Shown here: positions 39,906-54,400 of the stretch, piece after piece
How positions within the stretch are numbered: the stretch's first letter is position 1
How the letters are laid out: every line of letters starts with the position of its first letter
Assembly (NCBI RefSeq): GCF_019649055.1
Contig: NW_026570224.1
Span: 3,348,001-3,412,000 of the forward strand
Source: Paramacrobiotus metropolitanus
Lineage: Eukaryota > Tardigrada > Eutardigrada > Parachela > Macrobiotidae
Direction: 5' to 3'
DNA: 64,000 nt
Notes under the pieces: model-generated
What the model was told of the DNA's origin: nothing
What the model saw: the letters and a program-made list of their open reading frames with translations, nothing else
The model's database searches: none
Translations under genes and position numbers: made by a program

Positions 39906-42900
39906 TTACTTCTTCGCGCTTGTGTTAAACACGATTACATAAGAGGTGAAACCGCAAATTTTTTCTGGGCTTTTACAAACTATACCTAGAGGGCCCGCAT
40001 TTATCTGAAGTGTAGAAGAAGTGGCATTTGATGAAAGGTCCGAAGTGGCCGTTAAAAGCTGCACAACATGGTTGGCTAAAAGCCTTTTATCCAAGGGAAT
40101 CTGTAACGTCTGACTAATCACCGGGCATTCCTCATCATGAGCCACTATCACAGTTATCTGCGCCGGAACCAGACATTTGGCCACGGCGTCCGCTATGCGT
40201 AATTTGCTCTGAAAAATAGGATGTTGATTTCAGAAAACTCCCCTCAATGTCAAGTTGATTGGTGCCGCCCGAAGCGGTGCACGCCGGCCGGCCAACTAAT
40301 ATTAGTCTCAATTTTATAAATGAAACTACCCTCTGTACTCAGGCCGCTTACGTCAGTGGCGAGGTATTTTAAAACCGTCGTAGCACAGCTGGCAGCGAGA
40401 AGGACCGGAAAATACGATGCCGACTTGAATTCGACCGGTTGTAGATGCCACATGAATTCCAGATGAATCTCAATGTTGTAGGCTTTGCTTTTGGTGATGG
40501 CCACAGCAAAGGCAGTGATCACGTCTGTCATGAACAACAAGAGCCAGCATTGAAAAATAACGATTATCATAACCCCATGTGCCATGTGTGTAAGAGATAC
40601 GAGTGCAACAACAAGAGACCGTATTCATCGCATAATAATTCTTTAAGTGTTTGCTTAAGTTTATCATTAGCCGGAACGTGATCGCTTAGAGATGGATGTA
40701 AGCCGCTATCTAAGGCAGCCTCGGTTTAGGTCATGTCCGACTATCGCACAATAGCCACGAAAAAAACGCCATCGTTGACGTGCGACAAAAGTTGTTTTTC
40801 ATCTGCTAACGGATCATATGCGCATCGATGCAGTCAATATGCACTTGAAAATTTAACACGGTATAAAATCAAAATCGGCGTTAACGAAATCACTTTCACT
40901 ACCTTTAGGCAACATTCATAAACTTAAAATAGTAGAATTAAATGCCTGACCTTAAAAGTCATTTTAAAAATTATTTAATAAATTAAATTCACGCACTGGC
41001 AGTTATTATGTAAATCAAGCGATAGCGAACAATAGAATTTTTGATTAGGTTGCATGAGATCGGCTTTCATGTATTTCACAGAGTATAGAAATCTTGTCGG
41101 GAAAGTGATACCATCCTGTGAGTGTGTTCGAACGCGTGTCCGTCTATATATAACGTTATCGACGCGTAAACGCTCATTTCACAGGTAAAGGCATTTTCGC
41201 ATGACACACCGAACAGAATGTGTGCCATGTGTTTATGTCTGTGTAATATTGAGTCAAGAAAGAGTAAACAAACCCAAGCCATACCTGTAAAACTGCAATC
41301 CAGCGGGTTGGCCTCAATGCCGAATACATCCGAAAACACAGTGAATAATTGTTTTCCCTTCGTCAATAAACTCTGCGCTTCGGCAAAATTTCTGAAATGT
41401 GCCGCTATAGCTGAAAGCTTGTCTATCACAGAGTACAGTATCTCCGGCTCAATATCATCCGCCGCTAAATCCCGACTGTCCAGCACCTGGCAGCCCTTTT
41501 CCAACCGGGCCAATTCACCGGATGCGCCTAATTGCGCTTGGATATTCCACACCAGCTGCGCGCTGAGTGGCTCCACCACCAACCGCTGCACAGCAGCATT
41601 CACATACAAATCTAAACTTAATCTCTTCACGTCGACTTCTCCCATAACATCCCGCAGCGAAAAATCTTCCAAATCATGGCGATGCTGGGTTAAAATATAC
41701 TTTTCCACCGATGCACAAAATACCTTCACGTCATTGAATACCATGACGACATTGTCAACCGGGGCGGGTGCCAGTTTCTGCACAAACTGACCGATTAGTA
41801 AACTGAGCGTGAAATCTGCACGGCACGTTTTCGTGATATAGTTGACAATTCTCTCCAGAGAAATATCGTGCTGTATATCCCGTGATAAATCGCTGAATTC
41901 ACTGAACGTACGTGAGCGTTTGGGCGAAGTGCCCGATGGACTTTTGGATGAGCGGATGGTGAGATGGCGCGCCGCGGCGTAATCCGCATGCGTACTACTG
42001 GCACTCGAGCCATCCGAGGTCGTAGTGGGCGTGACTCGATTAACACTCCAGTTGCCATTATCCACTGGCCAGCACTGATCGTAACTGGCCTTTTTCGAGC
42101 GGAACACCAGTACTTTCTCTTGTAACTGCGGAGACTCTTTGCTTGGATAACTCTTCGGTAAAGTGTTATTGGTCATGCCATTTAGGCTGATTTTCTTGGA
42201 TAATAATTTCGAACCGATCCGCTTCAGTGCGGTCACTTTGGACTGGAACGATTCGATGATGTTTTGATCGCGCGATGGCATACATTTGCGCGGCGGTGTA
42301 TAGGTGACAAAATCGTCAGAATCCGTGCGCTGATCGGGATATTCAATGGCCGTCGGCAATACGGCATCAACCGGTTCATGCGCCTCACTCAGGTCATGGA
42401 CGGATGAGTACGAGACGGATTCACTGATCACTTCCTCGCCGGTGTCAGTATTATTCTCCGGCACCATATCCTCCACATTCACCGGCAGATTCGGTGCGGA
42501 GAAGCGATTGCGGGGCGATACATTGGTCGTTGCTGGGAAACGGCGTTTCCCGCGTCGAATAACCCGGAATTCCTCCTTAACTGGCGGCAGTGGTTCACCG
42601 TTGTGGTAGTCATGCAACGATACTGCCGGTGAATGCGAATGGCTACTGTCGACGCCGAGTAATCGCTGGTCATGCAGTTCACTTTCGATCCAGTCGCCCA
42701 ATGCATCCAGATCACGTAGGGCCATACCGACGGCTTTGGCGCTGTTGGAGGATGTTTCTACGGATGAATGATCATGACTGCCGCCGTCCGGATCGGACAT
42801 AGCGTAATCGGGAGATTTTGTCCCGGCTAGTGACCAAATATCTTCGTAATCCGATATTTTACTCGACAGCCGACTATTACAGGCATCGGCAGGGACGGTT

Positions 42901-45900
42901 AATGTCGTGCGGGGCGAGGCGGTGGCGGGCAAATTGCCCGATGATGATTCGGGGGATAAGCGTGATTTGGTTAGACGGCGATTGGAGAAGTGTACCGTGA
43001 TCGGCGGTGCGGCTGCAGCTGCGTGGGACACGGCTGGTGACGATGACGAGTCGAGTAACATGGAAGGACTGCCAACTGCTGTAGACGCAATGTCAATGTT
43101 GACTGCTGCTCTGCTGGTGGAAGCAGATTTCCAAAAGTCTAAAAGTGTAAATACTATATGCTCACCGTGTGTACATCATTTCAGGGTAAGATTATCACTG
43201 CGCCGGATCGCATCTAAAGGTGAATACTGAGTGTATACACAAAAAATTCCGAAACGTTTTTCCTAGCAATACTGACCACGCATATAAAATGGCGATCGCA
43301 CAAATATAAAATACCACGTTAGTGTCGCACGGTAAAATAATATACTCACTTAACCGTAAGAATCAGCACCGGAAAAATTTTCACAGATCAGTCGTGATGA
43401 GAAGCGCCGACAGTTCGGAGATGTCTTAGATATAGCACATTACCACAACCGCCAAATACAAAATTCTGTTTCAGAAGAAAAGCGACGACCGTGATACAAA
43501 ATAGACTAAACAACAAACGTTTGGCACCGCTCGTCTACTTCCGGGCGGAGTTTTATCGCGCATGCGTTTCGCTACGACTAACAAGTGGGTATACGCGCAA
43601 GCACTTCACAAGCTAAACGAATCAAGTGAAACCGGCTATCAAATACAACCTTCGCATACAATTGGTGTGTTGATGGGCAGTTATAAATACCAGTGTTTGA
43701 GCTGTGTCCTATAAACCATTGGTGTCCGATGTTGCTGTAATTAGTCATTTTTCCTGACGCACAGCCTGCCACTCATAAACTTCTTCGAACGGAAGAAAAT
43801 ATCCGTTAGCTACCAACAAGATTTCATGTCGGATGTAGTAAGTTTTGATTACATACATATTTTCCTCTGACCAAATTTTTACCTATAGGAGGAGGCGCGT
43901 ACGTAGGCGTGATTTCATGACTACGTTAACAGTGCGGCATCCCTTGAGGCATATGTGACTATCGAGTCGATCTTGTTTTTTAAAGCTGCGTAACAGAAAA
44001 TTGTAACTTCGTCAGCACTCTGCATATCTGCAGCACTTCCTGCTGTACAATATAGCGTAGCAGGAAGCGACGCCCTTTGAACAATAAGATAATCTTGAAT
44101 ATTAATAATCTGTAACGATCAACAACGAATGTAATATCTATATCTTAAATATAAATTATAATATGTTATTTGAGAATTGTTTGGTGTACCCTATCAACCA
44201 CAAAATATTGTAACACAATAATAAGTTTCACAAGTAGTTACAAGACTATGTTGAGGAAACTTTAATTTATTCTTATTTGCACCACATCTCCATCCTTTTC
44301 TTTGCTTTGGAATTCTTGTACGGATGGCTTTGTTAAGTGGGTATGAATGCGGTCACAACACTACCCAGTAGATGCATAACAGTTATGCTTGACTGAGTGC
44401 AGTTTTTAATGTTTAACTCTCACCATGCAGAAGCACCTTTCGCGTTAGCATTTAACGTGGTGTAAAATTTTCCCGCATTTTATAAAAATACTGTCAGTAC
44501 TTCGTACAACATATATTGTACGCAATTGCAATGCAAACGTCTAGTGGGGCGAAATTAATTTGCCTTTGCAGTCATATTTTATAATAAGTATTTGGGCGTT
44601 TACCTGTGAAAGGCATGGATTGAATGATACGAGTCAGTTGATGGTGACTATCCGCATCCTCAACTGCCTTTGGTAGCCGTAAATTAACCGGTAACTCACT
44701 TCTGCAATGAAAAATTTGCATTTTTACATTCAGTACAACAGTTTTGGGTTAGTGGACAATTTTCCGCTAATCTTAAAATATGTGACACCTGCGTAGCTTA
44801 ACAAAAGTTGACAATGAGATGGCCAACGCTAAGTATATTGGTGTGTTTCACAATCTACAGTCCTTCTTATTCCACGACTGGTGAATGAAAATTTATAGAA
44901 CCATTTTTCCGCTAGGTATACAGAATTGTGTTTGCTGCTACGCGAGTACCTTGTACTTGCATTTTCATGCATGGCGGTGCGTAGCGTACGCACGACAGAA
45001 CGAAAAACAATAGGGAAGTCATAAAAAATACAGTTTTATTGTGAAATGCAATGCATGCATACAGAGTACGCGCGCACGGTTGCATAACAATAAACAGCTA
45101 GGATAGTAAGTGTATAATTTCCACTTGGTAATTGTAAGGGACTAACCGGCTCTGTGCATAATGATGAACCAACAAAGCCAGCGAAGGAAATACGAGGTCT
45201 GAGCCTTCAAGCGCCAGTTGCGAGCCACTGGTTTCTATCAGATAATGCTCCACTCGTTGGCGAACTTTAGCAGCTAATTGGTTTGTAGTAGATCCTTCAT
45301 TCTGAAGAAGGTCAAGAATGTATCGCAGTTTCAAAGTAGGTTTTATAAAGTAGTGATTAACCGTATCTATAAGTACAATACTTCTATACCATGCATACAT
45401 CAAATACTTACCAAGTATGTCTATTTTATATGAAGTACACAAAATATTTAACCACGGTAAGTAGTACTGGTAGTTGCGGTGAGACATAACCAAAACTTAC
45501 ATTTTTGACTATCTCTAACCACAACAAAAATTAGCAAATAGAAATAAATTCAAATAGTTACAATTAAAAAGCAAACATAATTAACCGTCCAAATATACGG
45601 CAAATTTTGTACCGTAACTTAGTTTTAGATAATTTCCATACATTATGGCGGTTATGCATAGCGCATTGTATTTACTCTGAATATTTTATCCTGTCCGAAG
45701 GCAAGTTTCGACTTCGGTTTAAAGGAAAGCACATAATTAGAACAAACGTAGTAATAAAAAGGTCACCTACTGGTTGTTGCGTAGTTGTAAGATCCAGGTT
45801 TCCTGAGCTGTTTAATACTGTGGTTGTTTTGGAATTGCTAATAGGAATCGTGACAGATAATGCTAATGTCTGCGGTAAACTGGAGTAGCGTACAATAAAC

Positions 45901-48900
45901 GATCCTAGTTCAGCGTTGCGCAACAGCGTCTCAGCCGTCAGCCGGTCAGTTTCCGGTCGAAACCAAATCGATACCGATTTGTCCATTTTCTCCAGCAGTG
46001 ACATCTTGTCATCACTCGTCGTGTCCGGTTGAGCGGCTAATAGACCACCTGGCTCGCTGCCTCCATCTTCGCTGTGGCGCAGATTTTCTTTGGCATTTGT
46101 ATCGAATTTCATCTGAAAACACCAAGTTATGCCATACGGGTACAATAACCAAATGAAAGGTGCATAAAAGCAAATAAATATTAATCTACAGATGGCCACA
46201 CGAAAACGAAATGCACAAAAGCCGGTTTCCGCAAATATAATGTATTCTGTCAATTTAGCTGTACACCGTTCCAGTTTGTCCACGTTAGTTAACGCAGGCA
46301 TCAAACTATAACGTATACTGCTTTTTTTGAAAAAATGCACATTCTCATGAACGAGTAACGATGAACTTTTGTTTTCACAGATTTATCAATAAAAAAATAA
46401 AAGATAAGTGGCATCGTTTTAAGAAGATGTTTTAAAACAAGTAGCCTGGTCGCGCAAAAGATGTTAACGTTGTTGTCATCCGCAAACGTTAAAGCTCCTC
46501 AAAAATTTTTTCCGTACACTTTTTTTCATGTAGGTAATTGCTAGTTTTGATTCATAGACATTAAAAATTTATCCCATTGCATAATTTAAAAAAGTAGCTG
46601 AGCAAGTAAGTAACTTACGGCTTGCGCGCTGGATTTGGACAGTGAGGAAGTGGACATCAGTGACATGCGTAGATTCTGCGGATCGCCATACACTCCACTC
46701 TCGGAATCGCTATAGCGCATTAATTCCGAATTGACATGGCTGAGCATTTGACTGCCCACTGCAACAAATTAGCCGAAAATGTAAATGTTCCGAAAAAAAC
46801 ATGTCCAACAACTATGTACATTTGCGCGTGCATAAGTGGGGCTAGTCTTTGCCGGTGCCTTTGCATGTACCGCCACTGCAGCGTCTCAAGTATGCGGATC
46901 AGTTGCAGGACATGCACACATCAATTATGATACACCATAAAATGCTGCAGGAGAAACCAAGTGTGTACATGTGTATACCGCACACGTAATAAAGTGGTTA
47001 AAAAAATCCGAGCAACATATTATGCGGTCATCAGCGTAAAAGGCCATATACTGAGCATGCACACGCTATCGGCAAACCGCACACCGATAGGTTTCACAAT
47101 TAGACTTTGATACCGGCACACAAAAGAAAGACAAAACCAGCTGTCAAAAGGACTGGTCAACATTGGTCAGAGCACTAACAACGCCGTTTACACTTTACCG
47201 TACATGTCTAATTTTGTGGGTACGCCTGTGTGTACAGATACATGTAATTAGACTGATAATATGCACTGTACTGTGCTTCATTGGCAAAGAAAGAGTTTTA
47301 TTTACAAGTCGGTAAACAGTAGCAACATGGCCAAGGAAGTGGAAAAACTGAGAGTAATGTATGCCGGCGCATTTTCATGGCATTCTTATGTGACAAAGCG
47401 ACCAATTAGAGCGTTAAAATTTTGAGCATTATGATACAGTGCATTTTATTCATGTAAGGCAGGATTTTTCTTTTTGCCTTTACTGCGCCCAGTTAAAGTT
47501 TTAATTTAGCAACAGCGACCTGAAACCACAATACACAAATAGAAAATTTATGTATTTATTGCGATTGATTCCACTTTATACTCATTACAGTTATCACGCT
47601 TTAATTTTTTTAGCAGTGCATGCACAATTTACACTACACGATTTATTCATAATTTTAAACAATTTAATGACAATGAATGGAACTGACAAGTGAATAGCTG
47701 TTTAACGAATATATTGTAACCTCTTGCTGTTACGCAGCAATTGTGGGAACAGTCTGGGAAAAAGCGAAACAATATGTGAAGTATGCTACATATAAACAAA
47801 AGCACTTTGAATTTGGTGGTCACTCAGCAGTTTCCCAGATAGAAGTACACTATGTGCGGTACTGCATCTGACTGTAAAGAAAAATGTACTTATTTACAAA
47901 ACAATTCCGGTTGCGCATATCGTTTATATACCTGAACACTTTCTTACTGATCTATTTTACCTAATTGCACCTTGATTCTGTAAATTGTGATACTCTGTGT
48001 TAAGCTCGCTACAGGTTATTACAAATCGTACTGCTGCAAAAATCTTGTGCACTCACAATCAAAGTTTGGCTTGAAATTCTATAAAAGACCATAAAATTCT
48101 GTATTGTTATCTCGTATCAAATTTTTAGCTGCATAAATTACGGCACAATTTTATTTTTTCTATCCAATATGCATTTCCAGCTTTCCAATTATGGTGCATG
48201 AACCAATAAACATGACACAGATGCAACAATATTACACCAGTCTTACAGCCACAAAACGCCGAAAGCGTTTTTCATTATCAGGCACCTTTATGGTGGTGCA
48301 TAAACCACTGCAGTTTTTTGTACAATTTCTCAAACCTAAAGGCAGTAATTATTTAAAAATAGGAAAGGCAGCAACGGCATTGGTTCCATATGCATACAGC
48401 TATTATATTTGTTCATTAGCCGCATTCTTTAATACACGAAATCGCCGCTGGCTGTGACGACTGCAGAACAGTGAATCCATAATTAGACCATAATAAGATC
48501 TATGCAAACTTAAATTTATTGCATTTTGTATCGGATTGCTTGAATTTCTTATTAACTGATATTTAAACTAACGCAAGGCTTAATATGTGGCTTTTTACAA
48601 CGAATTGCTTAATCTGGGTTACACAACTGACGCATTCTGCTCCAAAAATATAACTTAAAAAGGCCAATTACCCATGGCGTCGGTTACAAAGTCAAAGACC
48701 CGAGCATTTGCCTATGCATAGTTGAGAATAATTGGTTTGTGGCAATTAAAACTCAGATTTTATCTATGCTAGTAAATAATGAAACACATATTTTTCGTAA
48801 AATTAAAAAGAAAAGGATGCAAGAAAGCCGAATCCTTGTCCAGTGCTCATTTAGCGTGCACAATTTGCAGAGCTGATTGCAAATTAAATCCACATAGGCA

Positions 48901-49175
48901 AGTAATATTATGGTATCACACTAGCATTATATTTACCGCCTAAACCAAGCTTAAAAATTCAGGTCAACGAATGACAGGAAAGCAACTTAATTCGTACACA
49001 AATATAAAAGAAAAAAAGGTGGGCTTGTTATCAAAATTTTGCACTAATATTTTCCGACGTAGCCATAGAATTTGTATTTGCATTTCCGACATGTAATACA
49101 AAACAGGTGAAATATTCTGCTGTTGCAAACCTAGCCATCTACAACAAGTCCAGTAACTCACTTACCGGCAGGCAT
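39906..49175 (-). CDS. RIN/Sprint-type Ras effector (SH2, RH, VPS9, RA)
   Basis: Exons 49175-49166 (ATG), 46758-46619, 46112-45771, 45301-45147, 44701-44604, 43138-41285, 40524-40352 and 40208-39906 keep phase throughout and encode 1024 residues. The SH2 domain (about 110-235) carries the phosphotyrosine-binding Arg in GSFIVRYSS and ends VEHYLIE...FPSLALLVHHYAQSR. The next exon reads SELPVNLRLPKAV as in RIN/Sprint. A long disordered Ser-rich region precedes the RH segment (from SLERIVNYITKTCRADF). The VPS9 domain ends in EIHLEFMWHL...SASYFPVLLAA, and the last 100 residues look like an RA domain. RIN proteins bind active Ras and phosphotyrosine and promote Rab5 exchange on endosomes. The first exon, only 10 coding bases, is inferred from phase and splice signals. 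Confidence 0.85.
43139..44603 (-). other. Large intron of the RIN-type gene
   Basis: 1.46 kb intron before the long disordered-region exon. The longest open frames are around 65 codons with no domain, and I see no repeat of note. It may carry an internal promoter. Confidence 0.5.
46759..49165 (-). other. First intron of the RIN-type gene
   Basis: 2.4 kb of AT-rich sequence between the start exon and the second coding exon. A plus-strand ATG frame of 88 codons at 48191-48457 has no domain or promoter context. Large first introns commonly hold regulatory DNA. Confidence 0.45.
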
Positions 49176-51456
49176 ATTGATAAGTCGAGGAGAAGGGACT
49201 GCAAATTGCCATACAATTTCACTTGCATTAAAAAATATATCTTAACTCATGGGGCATACGGTGCGTAAATAAATTAACGTTAGTCAACAAAGCACTGCAA
49301 AGGTAAATGTTTAGTCAGATGGGAATCTTGAAGCCGCGCTAGCCGGTGACAACAAAGGAGTCCACTGTTGAATGACTGTAGAAAAGTATATTTGGCCATA
49401 AATTATCCAAGCACTGCGGCGAAAGTCATCGTAGCGTATGTTGATGAGTAACGATTAGTATAAGTACACGTAGCGGTGGGGTTCATTTGCACCAATGTGC
49501 TAGATAATGACCAGCCTAAAAACACTATTTAGACATGTATAAAAAAGTGTGAGACTGGGGCTGGTACTGTGTAATAACGCAAATGTATGGTGAGAAAACT
49601 GATCAGCCGACGTATGGTATATTTTGCGCGATGGCGACATAATGCGCTACTGATTCATAAATTCCAACTGAGAAAGTTTGAACAACTTCCAAGTTTTTCC
49701 GGCGTTGGCTGCTGCTTTAAGTTACTGCTGTATGTATGAATTGTTTAAGTCAAGCGCCGGCATTTTTCGGCATTTGCTTCTCCATTCCGGCTGAAAATGC
49801 GATGGACGAGTCAGAAGCACTTTAACTCTTTAAGATAAGTCCTTCTTCATAAAGTATCACATATGAACCAGTTTCCGCTATAGAGAAAATGTTGACGTAG
49901 AGTGGTGTGTTATGAATGCTTAACGGCTATTCTCGCATAAGTAGTGGTCAATCAGCTGACAAACACGAATAGAAAATATCCTCTATGTACACATGTCCCG
50001 TGTACCAGATTATGCTGTTCCATCTACCGGATTAATGTTAATCATCAGCGGCAAATATAACACATTTCCTCGCAAAGACGCTCTCGTATGGTTTCCGGTT
50101 GTTATGCTGGCACTTCCTAATATTTTGTAGCAGTAATTAATATTACTAATTATACAGGCCCTAATACTAAAACCTGCGACAGTTTCAATGTGTGAACAAG
50201 ATTACTCGTACCGCTATTACGAGCAAACGTGCACAAAATTTGCATAAACGTTTTTTGAGGCAAAAACGTATAGTTAATCGTGTATTTTTCTCAGGAGAAT
50301 GTCTTTTAAAATGCATTCCTTGATAGGAAGAAGCCTTGATGCGTTCACCAATTCAAAACATAAAGCAAAGACACTATGCATTCAGAAAAATATACTACAA
50401 AGTACATAAAAGTATAGATAGATAATAGATAAAGTATATGTAGTTAAGTACATATATTTTTCTGACTGCATCGTGTCTTTGCACGTCATTTTTTATATTT
50501 TGAATTGTATTATGTTTTTTACTGGCAATTTAGCAACACTACAGTACAATTGTTACACGCTGGAGGGTCACTGGAGACCGGTCGGTTTTATCAACAGCAG
50601 TTTGTTAACAAAATGCTAGCGACGTGGGATATCTTGTACTTACTACTCTCCATGACATTGTTTCTGCTGCATGTGATAATCTCAGGAAAATATTTTCCTA
50701 GTTGTTTCCACATTTTAGAATTCTTTGCTAATTTTTCTATGTCGATCGTTAGTAGTACAACTGTACAAGTATTACAACAGCGCTGTGCTAAAAGTTATGC
50801 GATAAAAACCGTTTGTCTTTCCTGGCTTTCAAGCAGAAGCGCCATTATTTTCACCCAACAACTAAACCAAAAGTTTCTCCATAAAAGTGAGCAATTATAA
50901 AAAAGGCATCGCGGAAAAAAACTTTTCGGCAGTACAAAATGTACAGGAACAAAAGCAAAAATAATCACAGCGAAAAAATTAACGAAAGCAATTCAACAAC
51001 AACCGCAAATTATCACCTAGTCTTTGCGATTGTGTTTCACACAACGGAAATCTGAAAGGTATAACCGTGATTCAATAGTGCGAGAAGATCTGTCCGGATT
51101 GTAGCGGATTTCGGATGCCACAGACAAACTGGAAAAATGAAGCGAACAATAAAATACCACACAGTTACGCGAAGCAAACAGTTGTACTGCAGCACTTCAC
51201 TGACGCTAAAGTTTCCAATTCCCCGCTTTCTTCTACATTATGGGTTTATCTTCTCCATACATTGCTTATTAACTTACAATTCATAAATCAACAGAAAATC
51301 TCTCTACCTTACTTACTTTTTTGTAGAAATAAACGCTAACGTCACAACGGGATTCAACGGGTGGACGACATATATCAACACAGCTGTAGGCTGAAACAGC
51401 AAACACCATCAAAACAAGTGACAAAAATGATCTTACGCAGTTTGAAACAAAGTTAA
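49176..51456. other. RIN-type gene promoter and trithorax-like 3' flank
   Basis: A likely untranslated leader exon piece precedes the RIN start (acceptor tttgcag at about 49194). I searched the minus strand here for the SET domain missing from the neighbouring gene (GRGLF, NHSC, ELTYDY, CNCG-type words) and did not find it. A 131-codon plus-strand frame at 50505-50900 begins at TTG and looks like chance. Confidence 0.5.
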
Positions 51457-54400
51457 CTAGAACAGCAAAAAACGATACTCATACCCGGCTTGTCTGACGT
51501 ATTCCGGCACAGAATCCGGGAAACTTTTCTTTCTCAACATATACACCGGAGGCAACTCTTACCAGTTTATCCAATTTCTATGCACCAAAAAGCCCATGAA
51601 CAAACAAGCAAACCGTAAACTTAACAAAACTCCGGGAAAATACAGCTTACGGCCACGTCTTTCTGTCCGTACGGCATCGACCATCTGAATAAAACCTGCC
51701 GACACTGGACGTTCGTTTTCAAAAACGTTCGGCCACTGGAAAGAAATAGTCAAGAAACTGATTCAGTGGTCTGATCCATAAATCACGAGAACCGCTATTT
51801 TTAACTGGATACACATTTTATTTACCTGGTTACAACAAAGCAACTAGCCGGTAACGGGCAAGTCGGGCATGTTGCCAGCGGAGGTTCGGGTGTGATAAAA
51901 GGCATCACAATGTCGCCTCTGCTGCGGGTTTTCACCTGTTCACGGGCAAAATATTTGCGACGGTATGGACTAGGAGCATTGTGAGGTGGGGGCAGCTGTT
52001 CCAGGAGAAACTGCACAGTCGGATGCGTGAGACCGAGGAATTCCAGGGAGGACGGTGCGGTAGCCGCGGCAGTGCGGTGTTCATACCGCAAGCCACGGGA
52101 ATTTCGGGCATTTTGCAAACGGGAATACAAATGTTGAATGAGATCTACGATACAAAATAAAAAAGAGATGCAGCTGAATGCTACTGTGTGCTCAGTTGTT
52201 TTTTTCAGAAAATGCGTTTAAAAATCGCACCTATTGGGGAAGGAGACACAGCAAAGTATCCGTCATCTCCCATGAGAATAGATAATCTAGAAGGCACTTT
52301 TGAGATTTTCGAGTTATCCCGGTGTTCCAGGTAATCACGCAGTTCCCTAATTTGTTTCTGGCGGCTTCTACACACTTCCTCTCGTGCTCGGGTTTTTGCG
52401 GTGCCGAACAGGTAGTGATTCGGATCAGGGTCTTCCACGGGTGGCATCAAGCATAATGCAGGATCACTTGGATAACAAGTCCCATCATAAGGACCTACAC
52501 CATTAAATTCAAAAAAACTTTTTTTCAAAATGAATACAAAGTCGTACACAGCAAAATTTGTACCTCCAAAACCGCTCGATTCCACAACGCGCTCTTCATG
52601 CGTCGCTGCGAAATGCACTTGCTTTTTCACTTTCGTCGGTTTGACACCACCTTCAGTCATAAGAACGGAACCTAACGGTAACAAACGTATAGCTAAACTT
52701 TAAACAATCAAAACTTGTGATCAGAAATAACAAGTATGTTTAAAATATCCGAAAAGAGATTCAAACATCTAAATACTTACGGATTTTAGGCGCATTCGAT
52801 TTTGGGTTGAGTGATATCAAGGACTTCGTCCCACAACCAGGTTGTGTCGCATCGCCTGCTTTGACAGCGTTCGCACTCTTCGGATCTACAAATTGCTTGT
52901 TTTTAAGATTCCATTGCTTTTGCAATATTTACACAATTTTTTCGTACAAAAAATAACTATGCCACGATGTATTGTGCAATTATCTCGTATAAAAATAATA
53001 TAACACCATGCTGCGCGAAAAATGCTCACGTTGACAATAAAGCAAATTGTGATGGTTTTGACTAATTCTATTTATATGTTATTAACGCCTGATATTTCAA
53101 AGAAAAGCCTGATTGTGAGTACCAATACTTACGTTTAATAATAACGGCGCGTTGCTTTTTTATACACAAGCCGTTTCCAGCAACCGGTAGGCTGTTGCTC
53201 GGACTTTCACAGCTGTCAGCAAAGCTACGCTTTTTTGGCATATTCGGACTGACAAGTGCAGTGTCCCACTGGTTCACCCCGCGTGGCACTGGCTTTCCGG
53301 AACAACTGTTTCCCAGCCCACGCATTCCATTGATCAAACTAGAATTTTTCTGTGGGTCGGCAGCCGGTAGTGCAGTAACGTCAGCCGCAGGGAATTCTCG
53401 AGAACGCGGCAGCTGGATAGGTTTCCGCGTAAAGCCATTCTTGTTCACATCGTCCTTCACCTGGATACGAACATTCTCCTGCTGAACATTCCGACTGCGT
53501 CGCATAGAAGCGCGATGTCTTAACACGTCCGACGACGTCGACAAGTGGGCATAATGGAATACGAGCAGTGACTGGTTCATTTTAGATAAATCAGAACCTA
53601 GTCGTTCAACCTCATAGTTCTTCTTCGGTATGATGGTTGATATCGGTGGTAACGGGCGCCATTTGGCACTGGAAACATCCGAGTCGGTTGTCGGCGACAA
53701 GCGTGGCTGCTCTTCGGGAGGAGCAACAAAAGGTAAAATTCCTGAAAGGGCAATCATTTTGCACTTTATACAAACCAATATACCAGACAGTATCAGAGAC
53801 AAACAATGGAAAAATTATGCTTCACGGGCTAACCTTTCATCGATGACACATCCCACGATGGCCTTAAGGAGATTTCCGGACTCAACGAGCGTCTTTCATG
53901 CGTAGAGTCCACATCTGCAATCGGGCCTCCATCAGATACAAGAGATATTTCTGGTATCACAACTGATGCCCCGTCGACAGGCTTTGCTTCCGGGCTAACA
54001 CTTGGAACACCGACATCTACAGAAATAGGGTAATTCGAGGCGCTCGATAACTGTAATAATTACATTCCGGCTGCGTGCAAGAGTAAGCACGGGCGCGGAC
54101 TGCTTGTACGGGATTTTTTTATTTCGCAAATTCTTTGAGATAAAGCGCTGCAAACGTTTTAAATTTCCTTTTTAAATTTTTAATGCTGTATATGCCATGA
54201 AAATTACACGATTCCATCCTGGCCATGCCGCCGGGAGGATTGACAAAAGTCTGGCTTGGAAACATAACTCCTGAAATCTGAGTTTTGATGGCTCACCTAC
54301 AAATAATTGATAGCTATCCAAATTTAATGGCATATACCTAGAGTTGTAGTCACTGCAAACCGGTACAAGTCAGAAATTCGTGCACGCATTAAACACCCGT

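Noticed and set aside
40250-40585. Apparent small secreted protein on the minus strand, starting MAHGVMIIV
   Set aside because: The hydrophobic start is intron sequence. From 40524 the frame continues the VPS9 domain of the RIN-type gene in the correct phase, and 40208-39906 is its RA domain.
48191-48457. 88-codon plus-strand ATG frame in the first RIN intron
   Set aside because: No domain or promoter context; likely chance.
50505-50900. 131-codon plus-strand frame
   Set aside because: Starts at TTG, has no recognisable domain, and lies in AT-rich flanking DNA.
49176-51456. Possible SET-domain exons of the trithorax-like gene
   Set aside because: Read on the minus strand for SET signature words; none found. 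Absence by eye is not proof, so it is raised as a finding instead.
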